This document shows, piece by piece, positions 55,648 to 64,000 of a DNA stretch of 64,000 bases. The notes under the pieces were generated by a model, which did not search any database, had not been told where the DNA came from, and was given only the letters and a program-made list of their open reading frames with translations. Source of the stretch: Saprospiraceae bacterium (lineage in GTDB: Bacteria; Bacteroidota; Bacteroidia; Chitinophagales; Saprospiraceae); NCBI GenBank assembly GCA_019638385.1, contig JAHBTW010000010.1, forward strand, positions 1 through 64,000, given 5' to 3'. The translations under genes were made by a program, and so were the position numbers. Each line of letters begins with the position of its first letter. Positions within the stretch are counted from its first letter, which is position 1.

Positions 55648-56718
55648 TTAAGAGCGCGGTGCAGCCAACCCGGCATCCTTCAGCACCTGCTCCAGCACGG
55701 CTTCCACCGACAGCGTCGCCCCGCAGATCACCTCATCGGAGGCGCCGTAGTACAACGTGATTTCATCTCCCTTCACGACATGGCCGTTGGTGAAAATTAC
55801 ATTGCCGAAAAAGCCGGTCAATTCATAATCGTAAGCAGGTTCCAGCAAAGGGTGGTGGGATCGCGCCAGTACTTTGGAAGGGTCGTTGAGGTCGAGCAGC
55901 AGTGCGCCGAGGCAGTAGCGATGGTGGTGGTCGGCGCCATGATAAATTTCGAGCCAGCCCTCCGGCGTTTTGATCGGCGCGGCGCCGGCGCCCACGCGCG
56001 CACTGTCCCACCAACCCTCGCGGGTATGCAGGATACACTGATGCCGGCCCCAATGCAGGAGATCGGGCGAAGCAGCCATCCAGATGAAATTGCCGCCAAG
56101 GCCGAGGCCCGAAGGCCGGTGCAGACAATAATACTGATCGCCGATTTTTTCTTCAAACAAAGCACAATCCTTGTTGTGCGGCGGAAGGATCATGCCTTCC
56201 TTTTGAAACTGCCGCCAATCGGCGGTACGCATCAGACCCACGCCCACCCCGTTTTCCGACACCTGCGTGTAGGTGAGGTGATATATGCCCTCTATCAGGC
56301 TCACCCGACAATCTTCGATACCGAAGGTTTCATACGCGCCCTGTCCGAAAATCTGAGTCGGAAAATCAGTCGGTTCGTAAAAGTGAACGCCATCATCGCT
56401 GCACACCAAGCGCAGATGCGATATGGTAGAGAGATATGATTGGCCTTTATAACCCACCATGCGTGTATCCGACAAGTCGAGGTGTATGTCGCTCTTTTGG
56501 AACTCCATGACATTGAACTCGCCGGCGCCGTTCATCACCGGAAAAGACACCATGCCATCCTTTTGCGGAGGGCGCTCCGCAATGCGAAGCAGCAGCCAGG
56601 TTTTGCCCTCAAACCGGAATACGCCGGGGTTGAGAACACACTCCACGACCCAATCGGGCCGGCTGGGCCTGATGTCCGCTTTGGTGAGAATCGGATTTTC
56701 CGGAAATCGTACAGCCAT
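55648..56718 (-). CDS. Second GH130-family glycoside phosphorylase-like protein
   Basis: 356 aa from the ATG at 56718 (MAVRFPENPILTKADIRPSR). An ATG at 56742 adds eight residues of little value. GH130 motifs: FGIEDCRVSLIEGIYHLTYT with the catalytic Asp, KDCALFEEKIGDQYYCLHRP, and GAGAAPIKTPEGWLEIYHGA. This is closer to the mannosyl-glycan phosphorylase type than the 51929 protein, and the two share little outside these motifs, so they probably act on different linkages. Cytoplasmic. It is convergent with the ATPase gene (39-nt gap), so it belongs to a separate minus-strand transcript with the LamG and toroid genes upstream. Confidence 0.9.
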   Translation of the reverse strand: MAVRFPENPILTKADIRPSRPDWVVECVLNPGVFRFEGKTWLLLRIAERPPQKDGMVSFPVMNGAGEFNVMEFQKSDIHLDLSDTRMVGYKGQSYLSTISHLRLVCSDDGVHFYEPTDFPTQIFGQGAYETFGIEDCRVSLIEGIYHLTYTQVSENGVGVGLMRTADWRQFQKEGMILPPHNKDCALFEEKIGDQYYCLHRPSGLGLGGNFIWMAASPDLLHWGRHQCILHTREGWWDSARVGAGAAPIKTPEGWLEIYHGADHHHRYCLGALLLDLNDPSKVLARSHHPLLEPAYDYELTGFFGNVIFTNGHVVKGDEITLYYGASDEVICGATLSVEAVLEQVLKDAGLAAPRS

Positions 56719-56747
56719 GAGCGGATATCTGAATTTGAACACTATAG

Positions 56748-56811
56748 CTGCGAGCTACGAGCCTTGAGTTTTGCAACTCGAAGCCCGCAGCTCGTAGCTC
56801 GCAGCTTAACA
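56748..56811. repeat. Nested inverted repeat between the LamG gene and the GH130 gene
   Basis: Left arm AGCTGCGAGCTACGAGC pairs with the right arm read as AGCTCGTAGCTCGCAGCT. Inside is a smaller stem GAGTT/AACTC. It starts a few bases beyond the LamG stop (56818) on the minus strand. A long perfect stem without a T-run, it may terminate or attenuate transcription between the two minus-strand genes. It shares words with 2845-2911 and 17564-17587. Confidence 0.75.
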
Positions 56812-56817
56812 AGAACG

Positions 56818-59800
56818 TTACTGTTTATTAAACTTCACAGCGCCCAGGTTCTTTCCGCCCAATACAAAATTGAGCGAATACATGCCCGGTGCATAGCGGC
56901 TCACATCGAGCGAAAACTGCCCGGCAGCAACATCCGCCTGGCTCAGCTTGAGGGCATCCAACTGCCTGCCTTGCATATCAAATACGCGCAACAGCAGCGA
57001 TTGGTTGGCCGGTAAGCGGTGGCGCACCGTCAGGAAGTCCTGCGTCGGATTGGGGAAAACCTGATCCACATAAACGCTCGCAAGCGTCAGGTCGTCCGTG
57101 CCGGTAGTACCGGAGGCAAACAAGGTAGCAATTTCTGCATCGGTCAGCGCTTTGTTGTAAATCTTCACATTATCCAATGCGCCGATGAAATACTGCCCGC
57201 CCTCTATGGGGTTATTCCCAAATCCTAAAGGAAAGGCCGTGCTGTTGAGTTTGCCGATGACCGGTTTGCGATTCACCTCCTGCCCATTGACATAGATGAT
57301 ATCGAATGCGCCGTCGTGTACCATCGTTACATACCACCAAAAGCCGAGCACCATTTCGTTGCCATCGCCGCTGTCCATATCGGAGATGAAATTGGGAAAC
57401 TGCGCATTGTTGCTGTTTGTGGTCCATACGATTTTCAAGTGCTGCGGCAGGGAGATTTTCCAGCGCTGGCTCCAATGGCCGAAGTCCAAAATATAAGCCT
57501 CCGCGTCGGCCACGTTGGTGCCGTCCACGCGAATCCAAAAAGAGACGGTGGTATAGTCCGATAGCAATTGTACCGCATTGGGCGCGAGCACCGAATCCTG
57601 CATGCCGTCGAAACGAATGTTCATGCTGCCGCCATGCGCATGGTTGGGCACTTCAAATATCGGATTGCCGCCGATCACGCCGTGATTCAGGTAAGGCGTG
57701 GCATCATTGGCATTGCCGTCGAAAGGATAATGCGCCACCAAACCCGGTTCGCTCGTGGTGAGCGGCTCGGTGGTACTGATGGTCAGTTCGGCAAAACCCG
57801 AAACATTGCCCGCAAGGTCAAAAGCCGCTACTTCAAAGGTATAGAGCGTTTGCGGGTTCAAGCCCGTCACCAAAATGGAGAGGTTAGAGGCCGGTACCGT
57901 GTCGTAAGGTATGCCATCCACCCAGATCATATATCCCGCCACCTGCGTATCGTCAGTGGAAGCGTTCCAACTCAACAACACCGCGTTGAAGCTCGGCGAA
58001 CCGCTGAGGTTGCCTGGCACGGAAGGCGGCGTCACGTCGGGCGTTTCGTCGGGGCCGGTAGTGACCCGAAGCGTCGTGGGCAAGGATTCGTTGCCTTCCT
58101 CGTCAATCGCCGTAACGCCGAAGAGAAATTCCGTGAGCGGCGTAAGGCCGGGGAAATAGGCCGTTGTGTTGGAAGTGGTCAATGCAGCAGCGCCGTCAAT
58201 GTAAATATTGTAAGCCACTACGCCCACATTGTCGGTGGCGGGCAGCCAGTTTAGCCCGACGTTGTTGAACGCCACTTCAGCCGTGAGGTTGAGCGGTGCG
58301 CAGGGCGCTTCGTCGTCGGCGCCGCCCGGGTCTTGCGATTGGGCTGCATAGAGCGCAGCGATCTCGGCAGCGCTGAGCGCTACATTGTAAATCTGCACTT
58401 CATCGAGCCGTCCGTCAAACCAGTTGCCGCCGTCAATCGGGTTGTAGCCGATGCCGAACGGGTGGGTGGTATTGTTCAAATTGCCCACCACATCCTTGTC
58501 CGCCACCTGGGCGCCGTCCATGTAAATTTTGTTTTTCAACCCGTCGTGTACCATCACCACATGCGTCCAAGCGCCCACTTGCAGCTCGTTGCCGTCGCCG
58601 CTGTCCATATCGGAGATGCCGTTGGTGTGATTGGTGGTCCATACCGGTTTGCCGTGCGGAGGCATGGAGATTTTCCAACGCTCCTGCCAACCGCCGAACG
58701 ACAGCAGAAACACTTCGCCGTTGGCCGGAAGGCTATTGGGGTTCACCCAAAAACTAACCGTCGTGTGGGCCGAGTTAAGTTGCGGCGAATTCGCTGCCGT
58801 CACTTCCGTAGAAGTCCCGTTAAAAGCGCCGGCTTTGTTGGCTTTGCTGAAACGGTCATTCGCAAAATTGGCCTGCGAGGCATGGTTGTTGTAACCCGTC
58901 GCATCTAAGCTGTTGCCGCTGAAGGCATAGTGCGCTACGAGATTGCCCGAAACGGAGGGCGCCGTGTTTTGAGCGTTGTAAAGTGCTGCCACCGCCGCGT
59001 CGCTGAGCGCCACGTTGTAAATCTGCACGTCGTCCAATGCGCCGTCGAAGAAACCGCCACCGTCAATCGGGTCGTACCCGATGCCGAGCGGGTGTTTTGT
59101 TTTGTCCAATGCGCCGGGAGAATTGCGCTGATTGACCAAAGCCCCGTTGAAAAATATCTTGTCCTGCGCGCCGTCGTGTACCATCACCACATGCGTCCAG
59201 GCGCCGATTGTGAGCGGGGTGTCGGAGTCCATATCGGCACAACATGCGCCGCCGGAATGGGTAGTAAATACCGGTTTGCCGTGTCCGGGCATGGAGATTT
59301 TCCAACGCTCCTGCCAGCCGCCGTTGGAGAGCAGATACACCTCGCCGCTGCCGGGGAAGCTGTTGGGTTTAACCCAAAAACTGATGGTGGTGAAGTCGGA
59401 CTGCAAGGCCGCCGAGTTGTCGGCAGTAGCCGAGCCGGTTAGCGCATTGGAACCCCAACCGTGGCGGTTGGCGGTTGCCGATGCGCCGTCGCCCAGGCGG
59501 GCGTGGTTGCCAAACTGCGTTTCGTCTGTGCCGTTGCCGTTCAGGCTGTAATGCGCCACGAGGTCGTCGGGCGTACCGGGGAAAGCGGATTGCGCAGCGT
59601 ACAAAGCGGCAATTTCTGCATCGGACAGCGCATAGTTGTAAATGGCGATTTCGTCGAATGCGCCGTCAAACCAGTTGCCGCCGTCAATCGGGTTGAACCC
59701 GACGCCCAGCCAACGGGTCGTGCTGTTGAGCGTGCCGGCTACGACTTTATTGGCAACCAAAGCGCCGTCTATAAAAATCTTGTCATTGGCGCCGTCGTGT

Positions 59801-60906
59801 ACCATGACGACGTGCGTCCATTCGCCCACGGGCAGTTCATTGCCGTCGCCGCTGTCCATGTCGGAAATGCCGTTGGAGTGGTTGGTCGTCCACACGGGTT
59901 TGCCATGCGGTGGCAGTGAAATTTTCCAGCGCTCCTGCCAGCCGCCGAACGACAGCAGGAATGCCTCGCCATTGCCGGGAAGGCTGTTCACCTTCACCCA
60001 AAAACTAACGGTGGTGAAAGGCGAATTGAGTTGGGTGCTGTTGGGAGCGCTCACTTCAGAAGAAGTGCCGTCGCTCAGCAACGCGCTGTTGCCGAAGCCG
60101 AAGCGATCGGTTGTGGTAGTGGCTGTCCTGATGTCTAAGTGATTGCCGAAATCCGTGCCGTCGGCGCCGTTGCCATTGAATGCGTAGGAGGCCACTACGC
60201 CCGGCGCCACTACAGGCGGCGTGTTTTGGGCCGTGTACAAAGCTGCAATCTCAGCAGCGCTCAACGCCTCGGTAAAGATCATCACCTCATCCAGCGCGCC
60301 GTTGAAGTAGTTGGCATTGTCAATCGGGTCATAACCGATGCCGACCGGATGGATCGTGGCATCCAGCGCACCGGAAACATTCTTCTCGTTCACCTGCACA
60401 CCGTTGAAGTAGATGATGTCCTTCGATCCGTCGTGTACCATGACCACATGGGTCCAGGCGTTCAGCGTCAGCGGCGTGTTGGAGTCCATATCGCTGCAAC
60501 ACGCACCGTTGGAGTGCGTGGTGAATACCGGCTTACCGTGTCCGGGCAAGGAAATTTTCCATCGTTGCTGCCAGCCGCCGTGTGAGAGCACATAGCCCTC
60601 GCCCTGTGCAGGAAAAGAGGCAGGGTTGATCCAGAAACTGATCGTCGCGTTATCAGAATTGAGATGCGATGCAGCCGGGGCAGTCACTCCGCTTTGCACG
60701 CCATCAAAATACAGGGCGCTGTTGGCCCAGCCGAAACGGTCCTGTACCAATTGGGCGCCGTTTACGGATGCATCATTCGCAAAGGACGAAACATCCTTCG
60801 CGTGGCCCGAAAAGGGGTAATACGCCGCAGGGGTCTGCGCGTATAGTCCTGTTGCTGCAGCCATGCAGCAGAGCAGAAAAACAGATAGTCGTAAAAGCTC
60901 CTTCAT
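56818..60906 (-). CDS. Secreted protein with five LamG domains, two FN3 domains and a T9SS type A tail
   Basis: 1362 aa from the ATG at 60906 (MKELLRLSVFLLCCMAAATG, signal peptide ending YAQ). An ATG at 60936 overlaps the upstream stop as ATGA and would add ten residues; both starts are possible. Five LamG/concanavalin-like modules begin with xVAxYxFxGNxxD. Modules 1 and 3 share a Cys-pair motif (HSNGACCSDMDSNTPL), modules 2, 4 and 5 a different one (SDMDSGDGNE). Two FN3 domains lie between modules 4 and 5 (about 880-1060). The tail is a type A sorting domain (YVDQVFPNPTQDFLTVRHRL, ending GAVKFNKQ). It is exported by T9SS and likely binds a polysaccharide at the surface. Confidence 0.92.
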   Translation of the reverse strand: MKELLRLSVFLLCCMAAATGLYAQTPAAYYPFSGHAKDVSSFANDASVNGAQLVQDRFGWANSALYFDGVQSGVTAPAASHLNSDNATISFWINPASFPAQGEGYVLSHGGWQQRWKISLPGHGKPVFTTHSNGACCSDMDSNTPLTLNAWTHVVMVHDGSKDIIYFNGVQVNEKNVSGALDATIHPVGIGYDPIDNANYFNGALDEVMIFTEALSAAEIAALYTAQNTPPVVAPGVVASYAFNGNGADGTDFGNHLDIRTATTTTDRFGFGNSALLSDGTSSEVSAPNSTQLNSPFTTVSFWVKVNSLPGNGEAFLLSFGGWQERWKISLPPHGKPVWTTNHSNGISDMDSGDGNELPVGEWTHVVMVHDGANDKIFIDGALVANKVVAGTLNSTTRWLGVGFNPIDGGNWFDGAFDEIAIYNYALSDAEIAALYAAQSAFPGTPDDLVAHYSLNGNGTDETQFGNHARLGDGASATANRHGWGSNALTGSATADNSAALQSDFTTISFWVKPNSFPGSGEVYLLSNGGWQERWKISMPGHGKPVFTTHSGGACCADMDSDTPLTIGAWTHVVMVHDGAQDKIFFNGALVNQRNSPGALDKTKHPLGIGYDPIDGGGFFDGALDDVQIYNVALSDAAVAALYNAQNTAPSVSGNLVAHYAFSGNSLDATGYNNHASQANFANDRFSKANKAGAFNGTSTEVTAANSPQLNSAHTTVSFWVNPNSLPANGEVFLLSFGGWQERWKISMPPHGKPVWTTNHTNGISDMDSGDGNELQVGAWTHVVMVHDGLKNKIYMDGAQVADKDVVGNLNNTTHPFGIGYNPIDGGNWFDGRLDEVQIYNVALSAAEIAALYAAQSQDPGGADDEAPCAPLNLTAEVAFNNVGLNWLPATDNVGVVAYNIYIDGAAALTTSNTTAYFPGLTPLTEFLFGVTAIDEEGNESLPTTLRVTTGPDETPDVTPPSVPGNLSGSPSFNAVLLSWNASTDDTQVAGYMIWVDGIPYDTVPASNLSILVTGLNPQTLYTFEVAAFDLAGNVSGFAELTISTTEPLTTSEPGLVAHYPFDGNANDATPYLNHGVIGGNPIFEVPNHAHGGSMNIRFDGMQDSVLAPNAVQLLSDYTTVSFWIRVDGTNVADAEAYILDFGHWSQRWKISLPQHLKIVWTTNSNNAQFPNFISDMDSGDGNEMVLGFWWYVTMVHDGAFDIIYVNGQEVNRKPVIGKLNSTAFPLGFGNNPIEGGQYFIGALDNVKIYNKALTDAEIATLFASGTTGTDDLTLASVYVDQVFPNPTQDFLTVRHRLPANQSLLLRVFDMQGRQLDALKLSQADVAAGQFSLDVSRYAPGMYSLNFVLGGKNLGAVKFNKQ

Positions 60907-60932
60907 TTGTACCGATTTTATGGTTAAAAGAC

Positions 60933-63900
60933 TCATATCTTCACAAAGCGACCCGAAAAAACAGCGCCCTCCACCGAGGCGAGCACTGCGTATATTCCGG
61001 GACGAAAATTATTTACATCCAATGCGAATTCATTTCCGCTTTCGCTAAACGCCTCCATCACCAAGCGCCCCGACAGATCATACACCCGCACCCGTACCGG
61101 CTTGCCGGCATAACCGGGTATGCCGACCACTAACTGCTCCGATGCCGGATTGGGAAACAGCAGTAAGGTGTTGTTTTTGAAACCCGGCTCCAACTCCACC
61201 GAGGATACCACTCCCTGCTCAAAGAGCAGGCGCGCCGCAGGCGGCGCCAGCGCATAGTCGAAGATTTTCACCTCGTCCATCACACCTCTGAAATTGTAAT
61301 TCGCGTCGCCCGGAATCATCTGTCCCATCAGGAAAGATAAGGCCGTGGTGCGAATCAATCCGTTCAACGCTTTGTAGCTGTGCAACTCGCCGTTGAGATA
61401 CAGTGCCATCAGACCGTTGTCGTAGGTGGCGCTGACGTGGTAAAAACTGTCGGTTTGCAATGGAACGAGCGCATCCAGGTCGGCAATGCCGGACAGTGAA
61501 TTGATCGTCCAGCGGAGGTATTTGTCGGGGGTGATGGAGAGTTTCCAACGATTTTGCCAACTCCCGTGCGACAGCAAAAAACTCTCCCGATCGGGCAAGG
61601 TGTTGGGCCGGAACCAACAACTGACGGTGATGCCGTTCTGGAAATTGAGAATCGGACTATTGGCCACGGCGATGTGTTGCGCGCCGCCGTTGAAGTAATA
61701 CGCGCTTTGCGGCACGCCGAGGCGGTCGGCAGTGAGGATGGCGCCGTTGGGCTGCCCGTGCAATTGATTACCGCTTACATCGAGGGCATTGCCGCTAAAA
61801 GGATAATCGGCTATGATGTTGCCGGCGGCCGTATTAAAAACTTTCACCAGAATGGGAGTAGCCAACGAGGCCGACAGGTTCTCCGGGTCGGTCGCGGTGA
61901 CCGTGATTTGATAAATGCCCGGAGCAAGCGGCGCCGTCCATTGCACTGAACTACCCGCACCGCTGAAAATCCCACCGGAAGCGGTCCAGGCATAAGTCAG
62001 CGGTTGGTCATTGGGATCGGAGGCGATGCAATGGAGCAACAGCGATTCGCCGGGTGCGAGATAAGGCTCACTCTTTTGAATTTCAGCAATTTGCGGCGGA
62101 TAATTGATTTCCTCCACAATGCTCAGCATCAGCGTCGCCGTATCCCGATTGCCTTCGGGGTCGCTCACAATACAGCGGATTTCCACCTCCCCGGTAAAAG
62201 TTGGAGCGCTGAAATTCACTTCTCCACTCTCGCCCTCTATCATACCTGCATCAGCGCTCCATTGGTATGTAAATTGATCTGAATCAGCATCCGAAACAGT
62301 GCAGTAAAGCGTCGTGCTCATGCCGGTTTCGAGCGGATCAAAAGCCGCAGCCAGCGCTTTGATGCGCGGCGACCAGATAAAGGGCTGCGCACTCTGCCGG
62401 AAATCCACCACCACGCCGTTGACCAGCATTTTATTCCGGTCATAAGTAACCGCACCCCCTGCCGGGCAAACCGTCACCAAAACCGCCTGATTGGCCGGTA
62501 TGGTCAGGTTGACCGTTCCGCTCACATTTTGTAAAATAAAATCCTCCAACAGGGCTTCGTAGAGATCAGCCGGCGTGGCTCCTGCATCGAATTGCACTAC
62601 GCGGGGCGTGTTGTATGAATTGTACAATAAATAAGTCGGGTATGCCTCGTCGCGGTAAAAATCAGTTGCCAATACATTGATTTTCAATATTCTGTCCACG
62701 TCGGTGCGTTGCGCCAAAGCGCCGAGATAACCGATGGAGGAAGTTCCGTACAGGGCGAGGTTGGTGGCCGCCCAGCCGCCGTTAACTGCATCGCCGGTGG
62801 AGTAAGGTGTAAACCCCTGCCACACCTGCCGCAAGGCCTCATAGCCGATGACCTGCTGCGGGTCATTGGCGGCAGACCAGGCCGAAGCGTCCTGCATATT
62901 GGCGGGTAAAAATCCCGGAAAGAACAGCCGTGTGGCATTCGACATGTTGAGCATCCATTTGCCGATAGCACGGGCGAACCGCTTGTCGTAGCGCACCATC
63001 GGCACAAGTGCCGCCGCCTGTTGTACACCGTTCAACTGGAAAGCATAATCGTTGCCGGCGTCGTTGGCTTCTCCCACCAAGCCCGACACGCTGAAGCCGC
63101 CCCAGTTGCCCACAATGGTTCCCCAGCCGCGCAAATTGCCCCTGTTAAACGACCAATTGACCATCTTTTCCACATCAAGGCCGGCGCCGAGTTCGGCGTT
63201 CATTTTGGCAGCGGTGAGCGTGCCGTAGGGCAACTGCAACTCGTAGGAGGGATTGGTCGGCCACTCGTTTAAAAACTCGATAGACCATTCCGCCGCTTTG
63301 AGGTACTCCGGATTACCGGTCTTTTTCCAGGCATTGTACAACACCCAGGCAAAAGCGCCCGCCGCTTCGGGTTCGGGCACGCCGCTCGCGTTGGGTTCCA
63401 TGGTCTGGAATCTCCAGGCCCGATAGTTCATATAGGCCGGGTGCCAGGGGGCATCGCGGCCACCCATGGCACGCACAGCCTCCGCAAAGCGGTCGGCTAT
63501 GGAGGTAAATTGAAAATCGGACTCCCCTCCCAGGTCCGGGTACAGATCGTATAACTGGTAGAAAAAAACGTTGGGCATCATATCGTACCACCAGTCGTTG
63601 CCGCTGCTGGTGGAAGGATTGTTCAGATACAGATTTTCGCCGTTGGCTTTATTAAAAAAATCCTGCGCCATCAGTACCCAGTTCCGGCCAAACTGGTTGC
63701 TTTTGTCCACACCCACGAGCGAAGCGCCCACGAGCGATGGTAGCACATTGATGGCCTCGTTGCCGAAGGGCGAATTGGTGCCCACATAAGTATGCTGGCG
63801 AAAACTCTCGTTTTGAGGGTAATTAATACCGGTCGGATTGATAAATGATAGAGGCAGGTATTGCCCGGTTTTTTGCAGATCATACACAAAGGAGTCGTAT

Positions 63901-64000
63901 CGCAAGGCCACCGTCTGCCAGTCGCGCATGTTGTACGGCGTCGGCTGATTGGGCATCAGCTCCACGCGGGGCACGGCAATTTGGCCGGGCTGCGCCTGAG
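60933..64000 (-). CDS. Secreted alpha/alpha-toroid, Ig-like and LamG protein with T9SS type A tail; signal peptide off the right edge
   Basis: Open to the window edge; 1021 residues visible. The first visible residues, QAQPGQIAVPRVELMPNQPT, look like the start of the mature protein, so little more than the signal peptide is missing. Residues about 15-540 form an all-helical region with glycosidase-like loops (NMRDWQTVALRYDSFVYDLQ, SSGNDWWYDMMPNVFFYQLY, PEAAGAFAWVLYNAWKK); an (alpha/alpha) toroid is likely but the family is not identified. Two Ig/PKD-like domains follow (LYCTVSDADSDQFTYQWSAD; LHCIASDPNDQPLTYAWTAS), then a LamG domain (ADYPFSGNALDVSGNQLHGQ) and a type A tail (LLLFPNPASEQLVVGIPGYA). 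It is a probable extracellular glycan-degrading enzyme, coupled to the LamG gene downstream. Confidence 0.85.
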   Translation of the reverse strand, partial: QAQPGQIAVPRVELMPNQPTPYNMRDWQTVALRYDSFVYDLQKTGQYLPLSFINPTGINYPQNESFRQHTYVGTNSPFGNEAINVLPSLVGASLVGVDKSNQFGRNWVLMAQDFFNKANGENLYLNNPSTSSGNDWWYDMMPNVFFYQLYDLYPDLGGESDFQFTSIADRFAEAVRAMGGRDAPWHPAYMNYRAWRFQTMEPNASGVPEPEAAGAFAWVLYNAWKKTGNPEYLKAAEWSIEFLNEWPTNPSYELQLPYGTLTAAKMNAELGAGLDVEKMVNWSFNRGNLRGWGTIVGNWGGFSVSGLVGEANDAGNDYAFQLNGVQQAAALVPMVRYDKRFARAIGKWMLNMSNATRLFFPGFLPANMQDASAWSAANDPQQVIGYEALRQVWQGFTPYSTGDAVNGGWAATNLALYGTSSIGYLGALAQRTDVDRILKINVLATDFYRDEAYPTYLLYNSYNTPRVVQFDAGATPADLYEALLEDFILQNVSGTVNLTIPANQAVLVTVCPAGGAVTYDRNKMLVNGVVVDFRQSAQPFIWSPRIKALAAAFDPLETGMSTTLYCTVSDADSDQFTYQWSADAGMIEGESGEVNFSAPTFTGEVEIRCIVSDPEGNRDTATLMLSIVEEINYPPQIAEIQKSEPYLAPGESLLLHCIASDPNDQPLTYAWTASGGIFSGAGSSVQWTAPLAPGIYQITVTATDPENLSASLATPILVKVFNTAAGNIIADYPFSGNALDVSGNQLHGQPNGAILTADRLGVPQSAYYFNGGAQHIAVANSPILNFQNGITVSCWFRPNTLPDRESFLLSHGSWQNRWKLSITPDKYLRWTINSLSGIADLDALVPLQTDSFYHVSATYDNGLMALYLNGELHSYKALNGLIRTTALSFLMGQMIPGDANYNFRGVMDEVKIFDYALAPPAARLLFEQGVVSSVELEPGFKNNTLLLFPNPASEQLVVGIPGYAGKPVRVRVYDLSGRLVMEAFSESGNEFALDVNNFRPGIYAVLASVEGAVFSGRFVKI

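Overview
The window is a stretch of a Bacteroidota chromosome, most likely from a Saprospiria-type (Lewinella/Haliscomenobacter-like) marine or wastewater bacterium. Evidence for this: giant SprB-repeat and CHU-type surface proteins, C-terminal type IX secretion (T9SS) sorting domains of types A and B, LytTR regulators next to TPR/HisKA_2 histidine kinases, and promoters of the Bacteroidota form TTTG-N18-21-TAnnTTTG. The lineage is inferred from protein families; no rRNA or tRNA gene was seen.

Layout. 1-1562: AT-rich 5' part of a leucine-rich-repeat protein that runs off the left edge. 1669-6483: housekeeping genes aroC, mutS2 and a UDP-GlcNAc 2-epimerase gene, with a perfect 34-nt palindrome between the last two. 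6625-31052: a four-gene surface operon encoding an outer-membrane barrel, a 2186-aa beta-rich protein carrying two 16-unit tripeptide tracts, an FN3 protein and a 4477-aa SprB-repeat adhesin. Its promoter overlaps a terminator-like hairpin. 31104-34205: LytTR response regulator, TPR histidine kinase and a receiver-like protein without its phospho-acceptor Asp. 34343-41375: an unrecognised helical protein, fructose-1,6-bisphosphatase and a 1705-aa T9SS type B cargo protein ending at a clear intrinsic terminator. 41473-48440: coiled-coil/LEA-like protein, asd, a lamin-tail surface protein, a 43-aa membrane protein and a GT39-like membrane protein. 48690-64000: a glycan locus.

The glycan locus holds a complete CUT1-type ABC sugar importer (lipoprotein binding protein, two permeases, MalK/UgpC-like ATPase), two different GH130 phosphorylase-like proteins, an alpha/alpha-toroid-like lipoprotein, and two large secreted proteins built from LamG, FN3, Ig-like and toroid-like domains with T9SS tails. 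The likely flow is extracellular binding and cleavage of a (probably mannose-containing) glycan, import by the ABC system and phosphorolysis in the cytoplasm. No SusC/SusD pair is present in the window, which is unusual for this phylum.

Short low-complexity or palindromic DNA sits directly after several stop codons (5330-5377, 15125-15215, 17564-17587, 49998-50090, 51819-51851, 56748-56811; also 2845-2911). In two cases it appears to have entered a coding region or created a spurious upstream start. The best candidates for something undescribed are the 6722-31052 surface operon with its twin 16-unit tracts, and the ABC/GH130/LamG locus. There is no gene-free stretch longer than 300 bases.
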